Shown here piece by piece: positions 20,350-29,890 of a stretch of DNA of 64,000 bases (its first letter is position 1; each line of letters starts with the position of its first letter). The DNA is from Catonia carolina (Eukaryota > Arthropoda > Insecta > Hemiptera > Achilidae), in assembly GCA_035578175.1 (NCBI GenBank), contig JAQMRL010000006.1:68516001-68580000 (forward strand). The letters are read 5' to 3'. A program made the translations under genes and the position numbers. Below the pieces are notes generated by a model, which had not been told where the DNA came from, ran no database searches, and saw nothing but the letters and a program-made list of their open reading frames with translations.

Positions 20350-23025
20350 AACCAGCAGGTCCCTCGTCGTTGCTCTCTGAAACTCAGCAGGTCTTGTACG
20401 TCATGTTCACGAACTCAAACAATTTTTACATGACAATCGGGTAGACATTGCACTTATTACAGAGACACACTCTAAGGACACAACACACTGCCATATCACT
20501 GGATACACACTATATCGAAGTACACATCCAGATGGTACTAGCCATGCAGGGTCGGCTATTTTTGTTCGGAAAAGTATTAGTCATAATTCGTTCCCTCCGT
20601 ACAGAAAATCGTATATTCAGGCTACCACGATAGAAGTATCTTTAATCACTCATTCCCTTACCCTTTCTTCTGTGTACTGCCCGCCTAATCATAATATCTC
20701 GCGCAAACAATTTACACATTTCTTCAATTATCTAGGAAAAAATTTCATCGCAGGTGGTGACTTTAATTCAAAGCATCAACACTTTGGATGCCGAGTTACA
20801 AACCCGCGGGGAAAACTTTATATGATGTTTTAACTCACGAAAAATATTTTTACTATGCCCCTGCAGAACCCACTTACTATCCCCACAATAATCGTTGCCT
20901 CCCAGATATTCTAGATTTCTTTGTATCGTCTAAATTCTTCCCCTACTACGAACTTGAAACTCTTCCTGATCTATCATCTGATCATACACCCGTAATAATT
21001 ACGTTAAACTCTGAACCAACCAAATTAAAGTACAGGCATTCCCTAACATCTGGTAAAATATACTGGAATAAGTACCAACGTATATTGTCAGAAACAACAA
21101 ACCTGGGAATTTCTCTCAAAACCCCCAGTGAAATCAAGCGTGGAGTGGAAATCTTCACAAAGAATCTACAAAGCGCAGCTTGGGACAGTTGCGAAGGAGA
21201 GAACATGGAATTTAAACAGATACCTAACGTTCCTTTTTACATCCATCGAATGATAGTTGCTAAGCGCCGAAGTCGTTTATGGCAGAGAAAAAGATACCCC
21301 AGCGTTAAAGCAGAACTTAATAGGCTATATCGTCATTTACAGGTTGTCCTTTCGCGTTACAGAGCAGATAGATTTATGGCTTTCACTGAGGCACTCTCTA
21401 CTCAAAACAAAACACTTTGGCACACGACAAGACGAATTCTTAACTATAACAATCCTTAGTTTAGTCTACAACGACCTGATGGTTCTTGGGTGACTACCAA
21501 TAAAGAGAAAGCAGAAATGCTTGCTCAGCACTTGCATAACACATTCCAACCACACAACCTACAACACAAAGATCATCCGAACATAGAAAATTTCCTTAAT
21601 GCTCCTCTGCAACTTAGCCTTCCCCCAAAGCCAGTTTCCCCCGGGGAACTCGTCCGAGCAATTCACGACCTGCCATTAGGCAAAGCCCCGGGATATGATC
21701 TTATTACTTCAATACTTTTGCGCCATCTTCCTAGGAAATCCATCATACTCTTAACTCACATCTTCAATTCCATTCTCCGAGTCACTCACTTCTCTATTCA
21801 GTGGAAGTACTCTATCATAATTCTCTTCTTAAAACCAGACAAACCACCTCACCAACTAACTTCTTACAGGCCAATTAGCTTACTCTCTATTCTGTCCAAA
21901 CTATTTGAGAAACTCCTACCACGCCTAGTACCGTTTATCGATGCTTCAAACACAATTCCTGATCATCAGTTCGGATTTCGTTCATCTCATTCCACGCTTC
22001 AGCAATGTCACCGACTTATTGATATAATCTCTTCAGCTCTTGAAAACAGACAATATTGTTCAGCCGTGTTTCTTGATGTATCTCAAGCCTTTGATCGGGT
22101 CTGGCATTATGGACTCCTATACAAATTGAAACTAATACTTCCAGATAGCCTGTATCTAGTAATAAAATCGTTTCTAGTGGAACGTTACTTTAGAGTAAAA
22201 CAAGGTGACAAACTTTCTGGAATGTACGAAGTCAATGCTGGTGTACCACAAGGAAGCGTACTTTCACCAAGGCTGCTTTCTGTAAGCACCAGTGACATAC
22301 CAAATTGTATCTATACCACTATGGCTATGTTTGCTGATGATATGGCAGTTCTTGCGGTTGATGCCGATCCTGTTATTGCAACTCAAAAGACACAAGACCA
22401 TTTACACCATATAGAGTCATGGCTTAAACTTTGGAAAATTAAAATTAATGAAAACAAATCGCAACAAATGACGTTTACTCTTAGACGACAAAACTGCCCA
22501 ACCGTTTACATTAATAATATTCCGCTACCTCACACTACTCAAACACGCTACTTAGGCCTAAACTTGGACAGAAAACTTACATGGAACGCACATGTTACAC
22601 ACACACGCCACAAACTCATAACACGCTTCTATCAACTAAAACGATTACTCGATAGACGTTCTAAATTATTCATGTCACACAAATTAACTATCTACAAGAC
22701 AGTCTTAAGACCAATCTGGACATATGGAGTTCAACTTTGGGGATCTGCTAAACCTTCACACACGAAACGTATACAAGCGATTCAGAACAAGATTCTACGA
22801 ACGATAACGCAATGCCCCTTTTACATCACAAACTCAATGTTGCACAAAGACTTACAAATGCCATACGTAATTGATGTCGCGAAATAACTATACAAGACGA
22901 TGCATGACAAATTTGAACTACATGACAACCCTCTCATACAAAACATGTACACTAGGGCGATACCGGGTACTCAGCGCAGACGTTTGAAGCGCCTTTGGCC
23001 AAGAGATCTTCTTGGCCAACTGTAG
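20342..23025 (+). pseudogene. J1 ORF2 (endonuclease + reverse transcriptase), broken
   Basis: Starts at ATG 20342, overlapping the ORF1 stop. The N-terminal APE-type endonuclease shows ALITETHSKD (about 20450), VYCPPNHN (about 20675), AGGDFNSKHQHFG (about 20750) and SSDHTPVI (about 20975). The RT follows, with SYRPISLLSILSKLFEKLL (about 21865), FLDVSQAFDRVWH (about 22072), GVPQGSVLSP (about 22240) and FADDMAVLA (about 22330), then LGLNLDRKLTWN and a C-terminal RRRLKRLWPRDLLGQL. Lesions: TGA at 20378-20380 where family members have Trp, a frame change near 20790-20820, TAG at 21457-21459, and TAA at 22885-22887; the frame then remains open to TAG 23023-23025. All catalytic motifs are still legible, so decay is moderate. 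Jockey clade is inferred from the domain order and C-terminus. Confidence 0.88.
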
Positions 23026-23181
23026 AACTGTGGTGATGACTGCACGCTCCTTCAAGTAAGTCAAGTTTTGGAACATTAGCTTCACATTTAGAAAGTGTTA
23101 TATTATTTTAATAACAGATACTAAATTTCAATTAAAAGTGTCAAAAAAGAAGAAGTAAACACTTTATGTCCTTAAGGATAA

Positions 23182-23218
23182 GGCTTTTCTTAGTGTTATA
23201 TCTTACTTAAGAAAAGCC
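23182..23218. other. Hairpin, 11-bp perfect stem
   Basis: GGCTTTTCTTA (23182-23192) and TAAGAAAAGCC (23208-23218) are perfectly complementary around a 15-nt loop. It sits just after the J1 3' end. Function unknown. Confidence 0.6.
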
Positions 23219-23564
23219 AAATTTATGTGATTTTTGTAGGGATGGTGTGTTTACATTTAGTTAGTTCTAAAATGAAATAAAGAAAAACTGTAAAATTTTG
23301 AATTAAAGGATTTCTGAAACGACTGATTCATAGTCAGAGTTGTATCGAGTGAATTTTCATATGAGCTGAGTATTACGATGGTAAATTTATTATTATATTT
23401 TCCTGTATTTAGTTTGAAATATGTAAAATCAAATATTGGGCCAAATTGGTATCCAATATCCCGATATTGATTGGGAAAGCATTATTTTCATTAAAGTAAT
23501 GAATAGGTGTCGCAGTGCGTCACATATTTTGAAATTCCCTTTGTTTACATAAAACAGTTTTTAA

Positions 23565-23617
23565 TAAATTGATACTTTATTAAAAAATTGATACTTTTTA
23601 ATAAATTGATACTTTAG
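23565..23617. repeat. Short tandem repeat, ~20-bp units
   Basis: Three imperfect units of the type AAATTGATACTTTTTAAT occur in a row just before SINE-B. The last contributes TAAATTGATA, which is repeated after the SINE. Confidence 0.6.
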
Positions 23618-23957
23618 ACCTCCGGGTTGGTCTAAAGGTAAAGTCGTCGCCAGAATCAGCTGTTTAACAGCTGATTTTTGGAGACGAAGGTTCCTGGTTC
23701 AAATCCTAGTAAAGGTAGTTACTTTTATACGGATTTGAGTGCTAGACAGTAGTTACCGGTGTACTTTGATGGTTGGGGTTCAATTAACCATACTCTCTCA
23801 GGAGTGGTCGACCTGGGCCTGTACAAGACTACACCTCATTTACACTTCATACACATCATCCTCATCTCATTGGGTCATGGGGTTGCTTATTGTTCTGAAT
23901 TGAACAGATTGCAACGTACACATATTAGGAATTAAAAAAAAATAAAAATAAAAAAAA
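23612..23957 (+). mobile_element. SINE-B, complete copy
   Basis: A-box-like TTGGTCTAAAGGTAAAG and B box GGTTCAAATCC are separated by a perfect palindrome AATCAGCTGTTTAACAGCTGATT. The body and tail match the copies at 36636 and 48390; the tail is long and A-rich. The direct repeat TAAATTGATA lies at 23602-23611 and 23958-23967, though seven extra bases precede the normal SINE start. Confidence 0.8.
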
Positions 23958-24163
23958 TAAATTGATAGTCAATTCTGAGAACCACATCAAGTAAGTGGTA
24001 CATAGGTAATAATAGTTGATGAATAAATTGAACGATTCAGTTCCATTCTTGGTAATGCAATTGAGTATAGTGAGTTTTATAATAATTGATTTGCATTACA
24101 CGGACGCAATATCTAGTAAAATATATTAGAAACTGCTTTTATGTATAACGTTTACCTGTTTTT

Positions 24164-24951
24164 ACTTTATCTTGCCCCATATGAATATGTAGGGAAGGAA
24201 AGTATTGTTTCCATGTCGATTTTTCAACGGTAATACACGTTTTTAGGTCCCAGAAACCAAAAAAATTATGTTATTACTGAGTGATCTCCCTCTCACCCTC
24301 CCGCCATCACCTTGTACTCTCTCCCTCTCTCTCTCCCCCTCTCTTCCTCATTCTCTTTCTCTCTCACTCACTACCTCTCCGTCTCACCATCACCCTTTTC
24401 CACTCATTGACCGCCTCTCACCCTATTTTACTCACGCTCCCTTTCCCTCTTCTTCTCACAATCTTCCTCTTATTCCTCCAATACTCTCTCTCGCTGACTC
24501 TCTCTCCCTCCCTCTTACTCTCGTTCCCTCTTTTTCTCTTACTCACCCATCCTCTCCCTCTCACCCTTTCTCTCTCACTCTCATCCTCTCATTCACCCCT
24601 CTCTCTCTCTTACTCAACTTCTTCCTCTCATTCTTTTCTCCCTCCCCTCTTCCATTCATTCTATCGTCCCGCCCCTCTCTCACAACCTCCTCACTCAGTC
24701 TGCCCATCTGCCTATCTATCTCACTCGGCCCTATCTTTTTTCTCTATATCGATCCCCTCCTCCATTCCCCCTTTCGACCAGCTTAATTTTTCCACAAAAC
24801 TAAATTAGCGTCAATGAGTGATTCTTACGTATTTTTAAAAATGTAATAAAGGTTGATTTTCACTTAGCGTCATTGACGCACGATTACACATAAATTACGT
24901 TTTAATAATTTACATTTGAAACAAAATATCGAGTTAGTGTTTCACATCAGA
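24164..24951 (+). mobile_element. H element with pyrimidine tract in place of CA/GT core
   Basis: The left end ACTTTATCTTGCCCCATATG and the right end TTCACATCAGA match H. The microsatellite core is replaced by a ~490-bp C/T-rich tract, and much of the usual interior is missing. Confidence 0.7.
24285..24782. repeat. ~500-bp polypyrimidine (CT-rich) tract
   Basis: Nearly pure C/T on the plus strand with CTCTCTCC, CCCTCTTCC and similar words. Two overlapping long open frames here encode only Leu/Ser/Pro/Phe low-complexity sequence and are not genes. Confidence 0.9.
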
Positions 24952-25047
24952 ATTTTAAAAGGAAAAACTCATGGTAATAATGATGATTGTTAGATATTTT
25001 GTACAGTTAACATACATTAAAATTATCATCACACTAAAAATTTCTTA

Positions 25048-25270
25048 ATTTATTTGCACTTGATCTTCTAGTTCCAGAACTAAAACAGATAGTTATGTTT
25101 CTTATCACACATTTCAGCCAATTATATGATTAAAGCATAACAACAGAAGAGATAGAGCTGTAAAAGACATTAGTCAAAGTTATGCCTATTTCATTATATA
25201 ACCAGACCCTGTGGTGAATAAACTGAAGGTGTCATTTGTAGGATAGAAAGTAGATACTTTTCAGAGGCCC
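25048..25270 (+). repeat. SINE-A, 5' part (split by G+C-rich repeat and PB2)
   Basis: SINE-A sense sequence from ATTTGCACTTGATCTTCTAG to CAGAGGCCC. The same unit continues at 26072-26142 and again at 27498-27545, after the inserted repeat and PB2 respectively. Confidence 0.75.
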
Positions 25271-26071
25271 GGGCATACTGACATGCGTATTTATCTGTAC
25301 ACCTCTCGGCCAGCTATGCCCATTCCGGAGGAATTTAAGCAGCCGAGTAGCTCTAAAGCGCTACCTAGGAACCCACAACCCCTGAGAGGCCAACCCAAAT
25401 GAGTGGGTGCGGTCATGTCTGCAGGGCGCCCCACTCCCCTTAGTATTCGTGTAAACGTTGGACGAGTTGCCGTCGAGCTCGTTACGCAGGTAAAATACTT
25501 TTCACGTGGCTCTACCATACATGCATGTTCTGCGCACAACCGTGTACTGCGAATAGCACACGGAGGTGCTACGGCCAGCGCCTGTTACCTCGAAAGCAGG
25601 CAAGGATAGGGTAGCTAAACCGCAATTCTATGGGCACACTCTGTGTGGTCTGGGGCGTGTCCCCCCGGGCATACTGACATACGTATTCACCTATCCGTTG
25701 CCAGACACCCCTTGGCCAGCCACGCCCATTTCGAAGGAATTTAAGCAGCATAGTGGCTCCGGAGAGCCACCCAGGAACCCACAGCCCCTGAGAGGCCAAC
25801 CCAAATGAGTGGGTGCGGTCACGTCCGCAGGGCGCCCCACTCCCCTCAGTACTCGTGTAAACGTTAGACGAGTCACCGTCGAGCTCGTTACGCAGCTAAT
25901 GCTTTGCACGTGGCTCTACCACTCATGGATATTCTGCGCATAACCGTGTACTACGAATAGCAAACGGAGGTGCTACTGCCAGCGCCCGTTACCTCACCGC
26001 AGTGAGGATTGGCTAGCTAAACAGAACTGCAGTTGCATGGGCACGCTCTGTGTGGTCTGGGGCGTGCCCGC
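25271..26071. repeat. G+C-rich tandem duplication, two units of 396 and 405 bp
   Basis: Units start at 25271 and 25667 with GGGCATACTGACAT and are highly similar throughout (for example GAGAGGCCAACCCAAATGAG and CGTCGAGCTCGTTACGCAG in both). A third GGGCATACTG stands at 26072 where SINE-A sequence resumes. G+C and CpG content is far above the window average. Each unit ends in a short inverted repeat of the type CACACTCTGTGTG. Open frames on both strands lack any recognisable domain. The repeated 10-mer is part of SINE-A itself, so an insertion with GGGCATACTG target duplication followed by tandem duplication fits best. Confidence 0.8.
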
Positions 26072-26142
26072 GGGCATACTGGAAAAAAAAATTTTCCACT
26101 CAGTGAAGAAGGCAAAATTATACCACGTCTCCCTAGTTTTAC
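26072..26142 (+). repeat. SINE-A, middle part between two insertions
   Basis: Contains TTTTCCACTCAGTGAAGAAGG and CTCCCTAGTTTTACTTA, the SINE-A segment expected to follow GGGCATACTG. It ends at the PB2 target. Confidence 0.75.
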
Positions 26143-26634
26143 TTATAGTGAGACTGTACTTTGTATCCCGCCAATGTTAAATTACAATTATTGCAATATT
26201 TGCAATTTTTAGGTACATTTTTCATAGGATTGTTTAAAGATAAGAAAATGAAACTTTACACACTTATTGATATTGGGTTTCTCTAGCTACTGGATTTTTC
26301 TCTTTTATTTTATCTGTAGGACCATAAAATAAAAAATAAAATAAAGAATAATATAGAATATTTACAAATTTCTTTCTACGTGTTTTGCATATTACTAATT
26401 TTAGGACCATCTTAAAAAGTCATAAAAATGCCAGTGTATGTGCATGTACAAGAATAATAACTGGGAAAATTTTTTACATGGTAGGTTTAATGGTTTCCGA
26501 GAAAAATGTACCTAAATATTAAAAATCTAAATTTCCAGGAACAGACAAAAAACAAAAAGGTGCAAATATAAAAAAATTAACTAAAAAGAAAAAAATTAAA
26601 AAAATTTAAAAAAAAAATTTACAAAACAAAAATT

Positions 26635-26731
26635 TTTAAGAAACGCTATTATTTTTTTGTAAATTTTTTTCTTTTTTTCTTTTTAGTTAATTTTTCTTTT
26701 GATTAATTGTTATATAATAGCGTTTCTTAAA
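26635..26731. repeat. AT-rich inverted repeat within PB2
   Basis: TTTAAGAAACGCTATTAT (26635-26652) and ATAATAGCGTTTCTTAAA (26714-26731) are perfect complements. Related AGCGTTT words recur near 26815, 26987 and 27154. Confidence 0.75.
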
Positions 26732-26861
26732 AAAATTTTTTTTGTAATTTTTTTTTTTTTATTTTTTTTCTTTTTTTCTTTTTAGTTAATTTTTTTAGGT
26801 AATTGTTAAATAAAAGCGTTTTTTAAATTTTAAAATATTTTAAAAAAATTTTTTTTACAAA

Positions 26862-27158
26862 CACCTCTACAGCGTATTGTCATCGAAGATAAACAAGTGT
26901 GCAAAGTTTGATTCATATTGATACGGTAGAAGTATTAAAATTTTAAGTTGCAAGATTTGATGGATCCAAGAGTAAGTTAAATTAAAAGCGTTATAAAATT
27001 TTAAAATTTTAAAATTTTTTTTTACAAACACCTCCACAGCGTATTGTCATCGAAGATAAACAAGTGTGCAAAGTTTGATTCATATTGATACGGTAGAAGT
27101 ATTAAAATTTTAAGTTGCAAGATTTGATGCTTCCAAGAGTAAGTTAAATAAAAGCGTT
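26862..27158. repeat. Tandem duplication, 167-bp period
   Basis: The block beginning CACCTCTACAGCGTATTGTC at 26862 recurs as CACCTCCACAGCGTATTGTC at 27029, followed by the same 100 bp or so with very few changes (GATGGATCC versus GATGCTTCC at the end). Confidence 0.9.
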
Positions 27159-27497
27159 TAAAAACAAAATGTACACAAACATGCGAATTTTCTCATCAGC
27201 AGTTTGTTAGAAAGCTTAACCAACAGTTTTGAGAATATTAAAAACAGTATGCAGGTATTTAAAAAAAACTGAAATTCCGTTTACACTAAAACGTGAAGTA
27301 TAAAATTACGAAAAGTGTTCGTTCTTGGTAACATGATCATTTTGCTGGGTAAACCTGCTAAATACCTCATTTTTCCATTAAAAATTTTTTTTACTTAATT
27401 TAATGTCTTTCTGGTATATCTAAGCCTAAAGTACTGAAAAACATAAAACACCGAAAATCGAAATTTTCAGTCAAAACCATCGACAGTCTCACCTTAA

Positions 27498-27545
27498 TAA
27501 AAACTTTAGAAGTTCAAACCAGCCTTTCGGCTAATGATCTAAACG
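27498..27545 (+). repeat. SINE-A, 3' end after PB2
   Basis: TAAAAACTTTAGAAGTTCAAA and CAGCCTTTCGGCTAATGATC complete the SINE-A unit started at 25048. The terminal CAA repeat is degraded to AAACGACAGCA. Confidence 0.7.
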
Positions 27546-27595
27546 ACAGCATTGACAAGATAAAATTATTTGAGTCTTTTACATCAGACTTTTTA
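27546..27595 (+). repeat. H element distal end, fragment
   Basis: ATTGACAAGATAAAATTATT followed by TTTACATCAGAC resembles the last 50 bp of H. It is too short for certainty. Confidence 0.4.
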
Positions 27596-28147
27596 TAGGA
27601 AAATACTAATGATAACTATAATAATTGTTAGATAAATAAATTCAACAAATATTAGTATCATCATTACATTCAATAATTCTTAATTGTGTGATATTGTTTT
27701 TAAAAAGTGCATTATAATTTATAGGTCACAACCTAATTATTAAATCAATAAAGCATTATACGAGTATTTACCGTTTTATAATGAAGCATTTATGTAGTAA
27801 AACAAATCCAGTAGCTATGTGTGAATATTACGTGTAGTAATTAACTACTGATACGAAGAGAAAACTAAAATTAATTAAACACTAGTACAGAAAAAATGCG
27901 AAATAATTAAAACAAACAAAATGATATGCTTAATATATTATGAAATTAATACAAAATGTAAATAATACAACATAATACGTGTATTTATTATTGTTTATTT
28001 CTAATATTTATTTAGGAATTTATTTATTTAGCTATTTTAAATTTACATTCACTTGTTCATATGTAATGATTGTAAAGATTTGTTATACAGGGTGATATTT
28101 AGGTATGAAACGGATATTTTAAAGTAAAAATAAGTGTTCTACATTGT
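27596..28147. other. AT-rich spacer, no recognised feature
   Basis: No gene, repeat family or RNA can be supported. Confidence 0.45.
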
Positions 28148-28157
28148 ACATACAGTT

Positions 28158-28878
28158 ATATTTTTTTATTTTTTTCCGGGGTTCCTACGGCCGGCGCCGC
28201 TTCCCGCACTTCAATCTCCATTATCTTCTATCCTCCCAATCACCCTCATCCATCCCTCTCTCCCTCATGGCTTCCTGTATTCCCTTTTTCCACGTTTTCC
28301 TTGGTCTACCTTTCTTCCTTCTGTTGGTTGGGACATAAGACAACATTCTTTTTGGCCACCTCTCATCACCCATTCTCTGCACATGACCATACCATATCAG
28401 TTGTCGTCTCTCTATCCTATCCACAATGGTATCTTCTACATGAGCTCTTTTCCTGATGTCGTCATTCCGGATATGGTCCAACCTGGACACTCTACATGAA
28501 CGGCGCAGAAAGTCCATTTCAATTGCTTTAAGCTGGCTGTCTATTTTTGATGTTATTTGCCAGCACTCTGCCCCATAAGTTGTTATTGGCTCCACAATAG
28601 TGTGGTACATCTGGACTTTTGTATTCATGTGCATTTTTGCAGACCATAAAATCGGGTTATATTTCCGGATTGCTATTCTCCCTTGCACAATCCTATTTTT
28701 AACATCCTTCCTAGTTGAACCGTCTGATGATATGTATATCCCCAAGTACTTGAATTCCTTTGTGCTCTTGATAATTTTGTTGTCGACTTGAAGATCATTG
28801 GACTCTTCCCCTATAACCAAGTATTCGGTCTTGCTAATATTAATATTCAACCCCCATTCACAGTATTCATCCAAGAGA
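28158..28878 (-). pseudogene. RTE-like LINE ORF C-terminal half, with TSD
   Basis: The minus-strand frame from 28878 down to the TAA at 28218-28220 runs without a break for over 200 residues. It contains WGLNINISKTEYLVIGEES, FKYLGIYISSDGSTRKDVKN, VEPITTYGAECWQI and FLRRSCRVSRLDHIRND, the post-catalytic part of RTE-like endonuclease-reverse transcriptases. The family-conserved end (WRLKCGKRRRP) follows after that premature TAA. The insert is flanked by the 10-bp direct repeat ACATACAGTT at 28148-28157 and 28879-28888. The catalytic motifs and endonuclease are missing by 5' truncation. Plus-strand frames across this segment are antisense shadows. Confidence 0.85.
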
Positions 28879-28889
28879 ACATACAGTTT

Positions 28890-28976
28890 TATATAGGATA
28901 CAAAAAATAGTTAGGTTTCTCATCACATGGTCAGCTAATTATATGACTTAAGCATTTAAGAACGTGTAAAAGACAC
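28890..28976 (+). repeat. SINE-A internal fragment
   Basis: TTAGGTTTCTCATCACATGG, TCAGCTAATTATATGACT and AAGAACGTGTAAAAGACAC match SINE-A sense sequence. The RTE-like LINE inserted at its edge. Confidence 0.6.
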
Positions 28977-29097
28977 GTGCTAGCCTGAAAGAAGTCCGCT
29001 GGTAAGACTACTTTGTCTACATACAATTTGACATCCCCCAAATATTTGCAAGAGAAGCTCTTACTTTTGGTATAAAAATATAAACGATTTTACTACA

Positions 29098-29326
29098 AGA
29101 GCACACCATTATAATACCAGGAACAAGGATCTCTTACTTTTACACAAGGCCTCAAAAACTTTATACCAAAGGCATTTCTGCCATTTAGCGCCCAAACTGC
29201 TCAATCTGCTCCCCCTACAAATTAAAAATATGCCGGACATCATAAGGTATAAATAAGCAGTAACCATTTGGCTTTTGGAAGTTGCGAGAGACGCTATAGA
29301 AAAAATGGTTACTCCAGGAAACATAT
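29098..29326 (+). pseudogene. CR1/L2-like LINE C-terminal fragment
   Basis: Translation from 29098 gives RAHHYNTRNKDLLLLHKASK and then LAPKLLNLLPLQIKNMPDII, followed by TAA and a further FxxEV-like stretch. The H-x-Y-N-T-R-N motif with a following W/L-N-x-L-P is characteristic of the C-terminal tail of CR1/L2/Jockey-type ORF2 proteins. No other part of the LINE is present. Confidence 0.6.
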
Positions 29327-29354
29327 AGTTTTGTGAGCTCTGATCTAAAAAAAA

Positions 29355-29512
29355 AAAACATTATTTTAGCGATTGGTCTGTGTGAACAAAATACCTTAAG
29401 AACGGAATATCGTACAAAGTTTAAACTTGAATGTTAAATTAGATACTACACGGGGATCTCACACAAACATTTGCATTGACAAAACAAAGTCATTTGAGTG
29501 TTGCGCACCAGA
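29355..29512 (+). mobile_element. H element, strongly deleted copy
   Basis: TTTTAGCGATTGGTCTGTGTG joins directly, after about 90 bp, to TTTGCATTGACAAAACAAAG and GCGCACCAGA, i.e. the region around the microsatellite and the distal end of H with most of the interior lost. Confidence 0.65.
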
Positions 29513-29887
29513 TGATTTAATTAGGAAGGCAGACGAAATACATAAGATTTTGATACAAAATTTTTTAAGAAAAATAAGGTGAAATCTATTTTATCCATTA
29601 GGTAGTAATACCTTTGTTATTGAGTTATAAACATTCAGAGTTGTAATGGCGAAATATTCGTGTTATCAATAAAACGAGGTAAATAACGCTAAATTAACAT
29701 TTTTATTGCACTTTATATTCATAATTCATTCAATAATGAATTATAAACAGTGATATAATATTGGTAATAATAATTAAAAACACAAAAACAATTTCAACCG
29801 CTATGTTAAATTACAAACTTGTTATTTACAGCTCTTTTTAGAGTACAATAATTACTTTAAAATTTTAAATAAAAATATTTTTGATCG
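29513..29887. other. AT-rich spacer, no recognised feature
   Basis: Nothing supportable beyond AT-rich background. Confidence 0.45.
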
Positions 29888-29890
29888 TAA

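Larger units (their letters stand above)
19028..23149 (+). mobile_element. J1, near full-length jockey-like non-LTR retrotransposon
   Basis: Contains ORF1 with zinc knuckles, ORF2 with endonuclease and reverse transcriptase, and a 3' UTR ending AATTAAAAGTGTCAAAAAAG. The stops and frame breaks show that this copy is dead. Truncated relatives are at 12942-13288 (minus) and 32385-33301 (minus), the latter with a 10-bp TSD, which fixes the family 3' end at GTGTC plus a short A run. Confidence 0.9.
26147..27493. mobile_element. PB2 copy 2, expanded TTAA element, 1347 bp
   Basis: The ends AGTGAGACTGTACTTTGTA and GACAGTCTCACC match those of PB2 copy 1 (7448-8207). TTAA is intact at the right (27494-27497) and changed to TTAT at the left (26143-26146), inside the SINE-A word TTTTACTTAGTAAAAC. 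The extra length comes from AT-rich inverted repeats at about 26560-26830 and a 167-bp-period tandem duplication at 26862-27158. Confidence 0.8.

Noticed and set aside
24268..24808. Two overlapping ~175-residue open frames rich in Leu, Ser, Pro and Phe
   Set aside because: They are translations of a polypyrimidine tract in different frames, with no domain and no start context; low-complexity artefacts.
25291..25909. Several 70-80 residue frames on both strands in the G+C-rich repeat
   Set aside because: Frames exist on both strands because stop codons are rare in G+C-rich DNA; no domain, and the repeat units differ by frame-disrupting changes.
26862..27158. CRISPR-like repeats
   Set aside because: Only two long tandem units inside a transposon; no short repeats with unique spacers.
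28134..28499. 121-residue plus-strand open frame
   Set aside because: It lies antisense to a well-supported RTE-like LINE frame.
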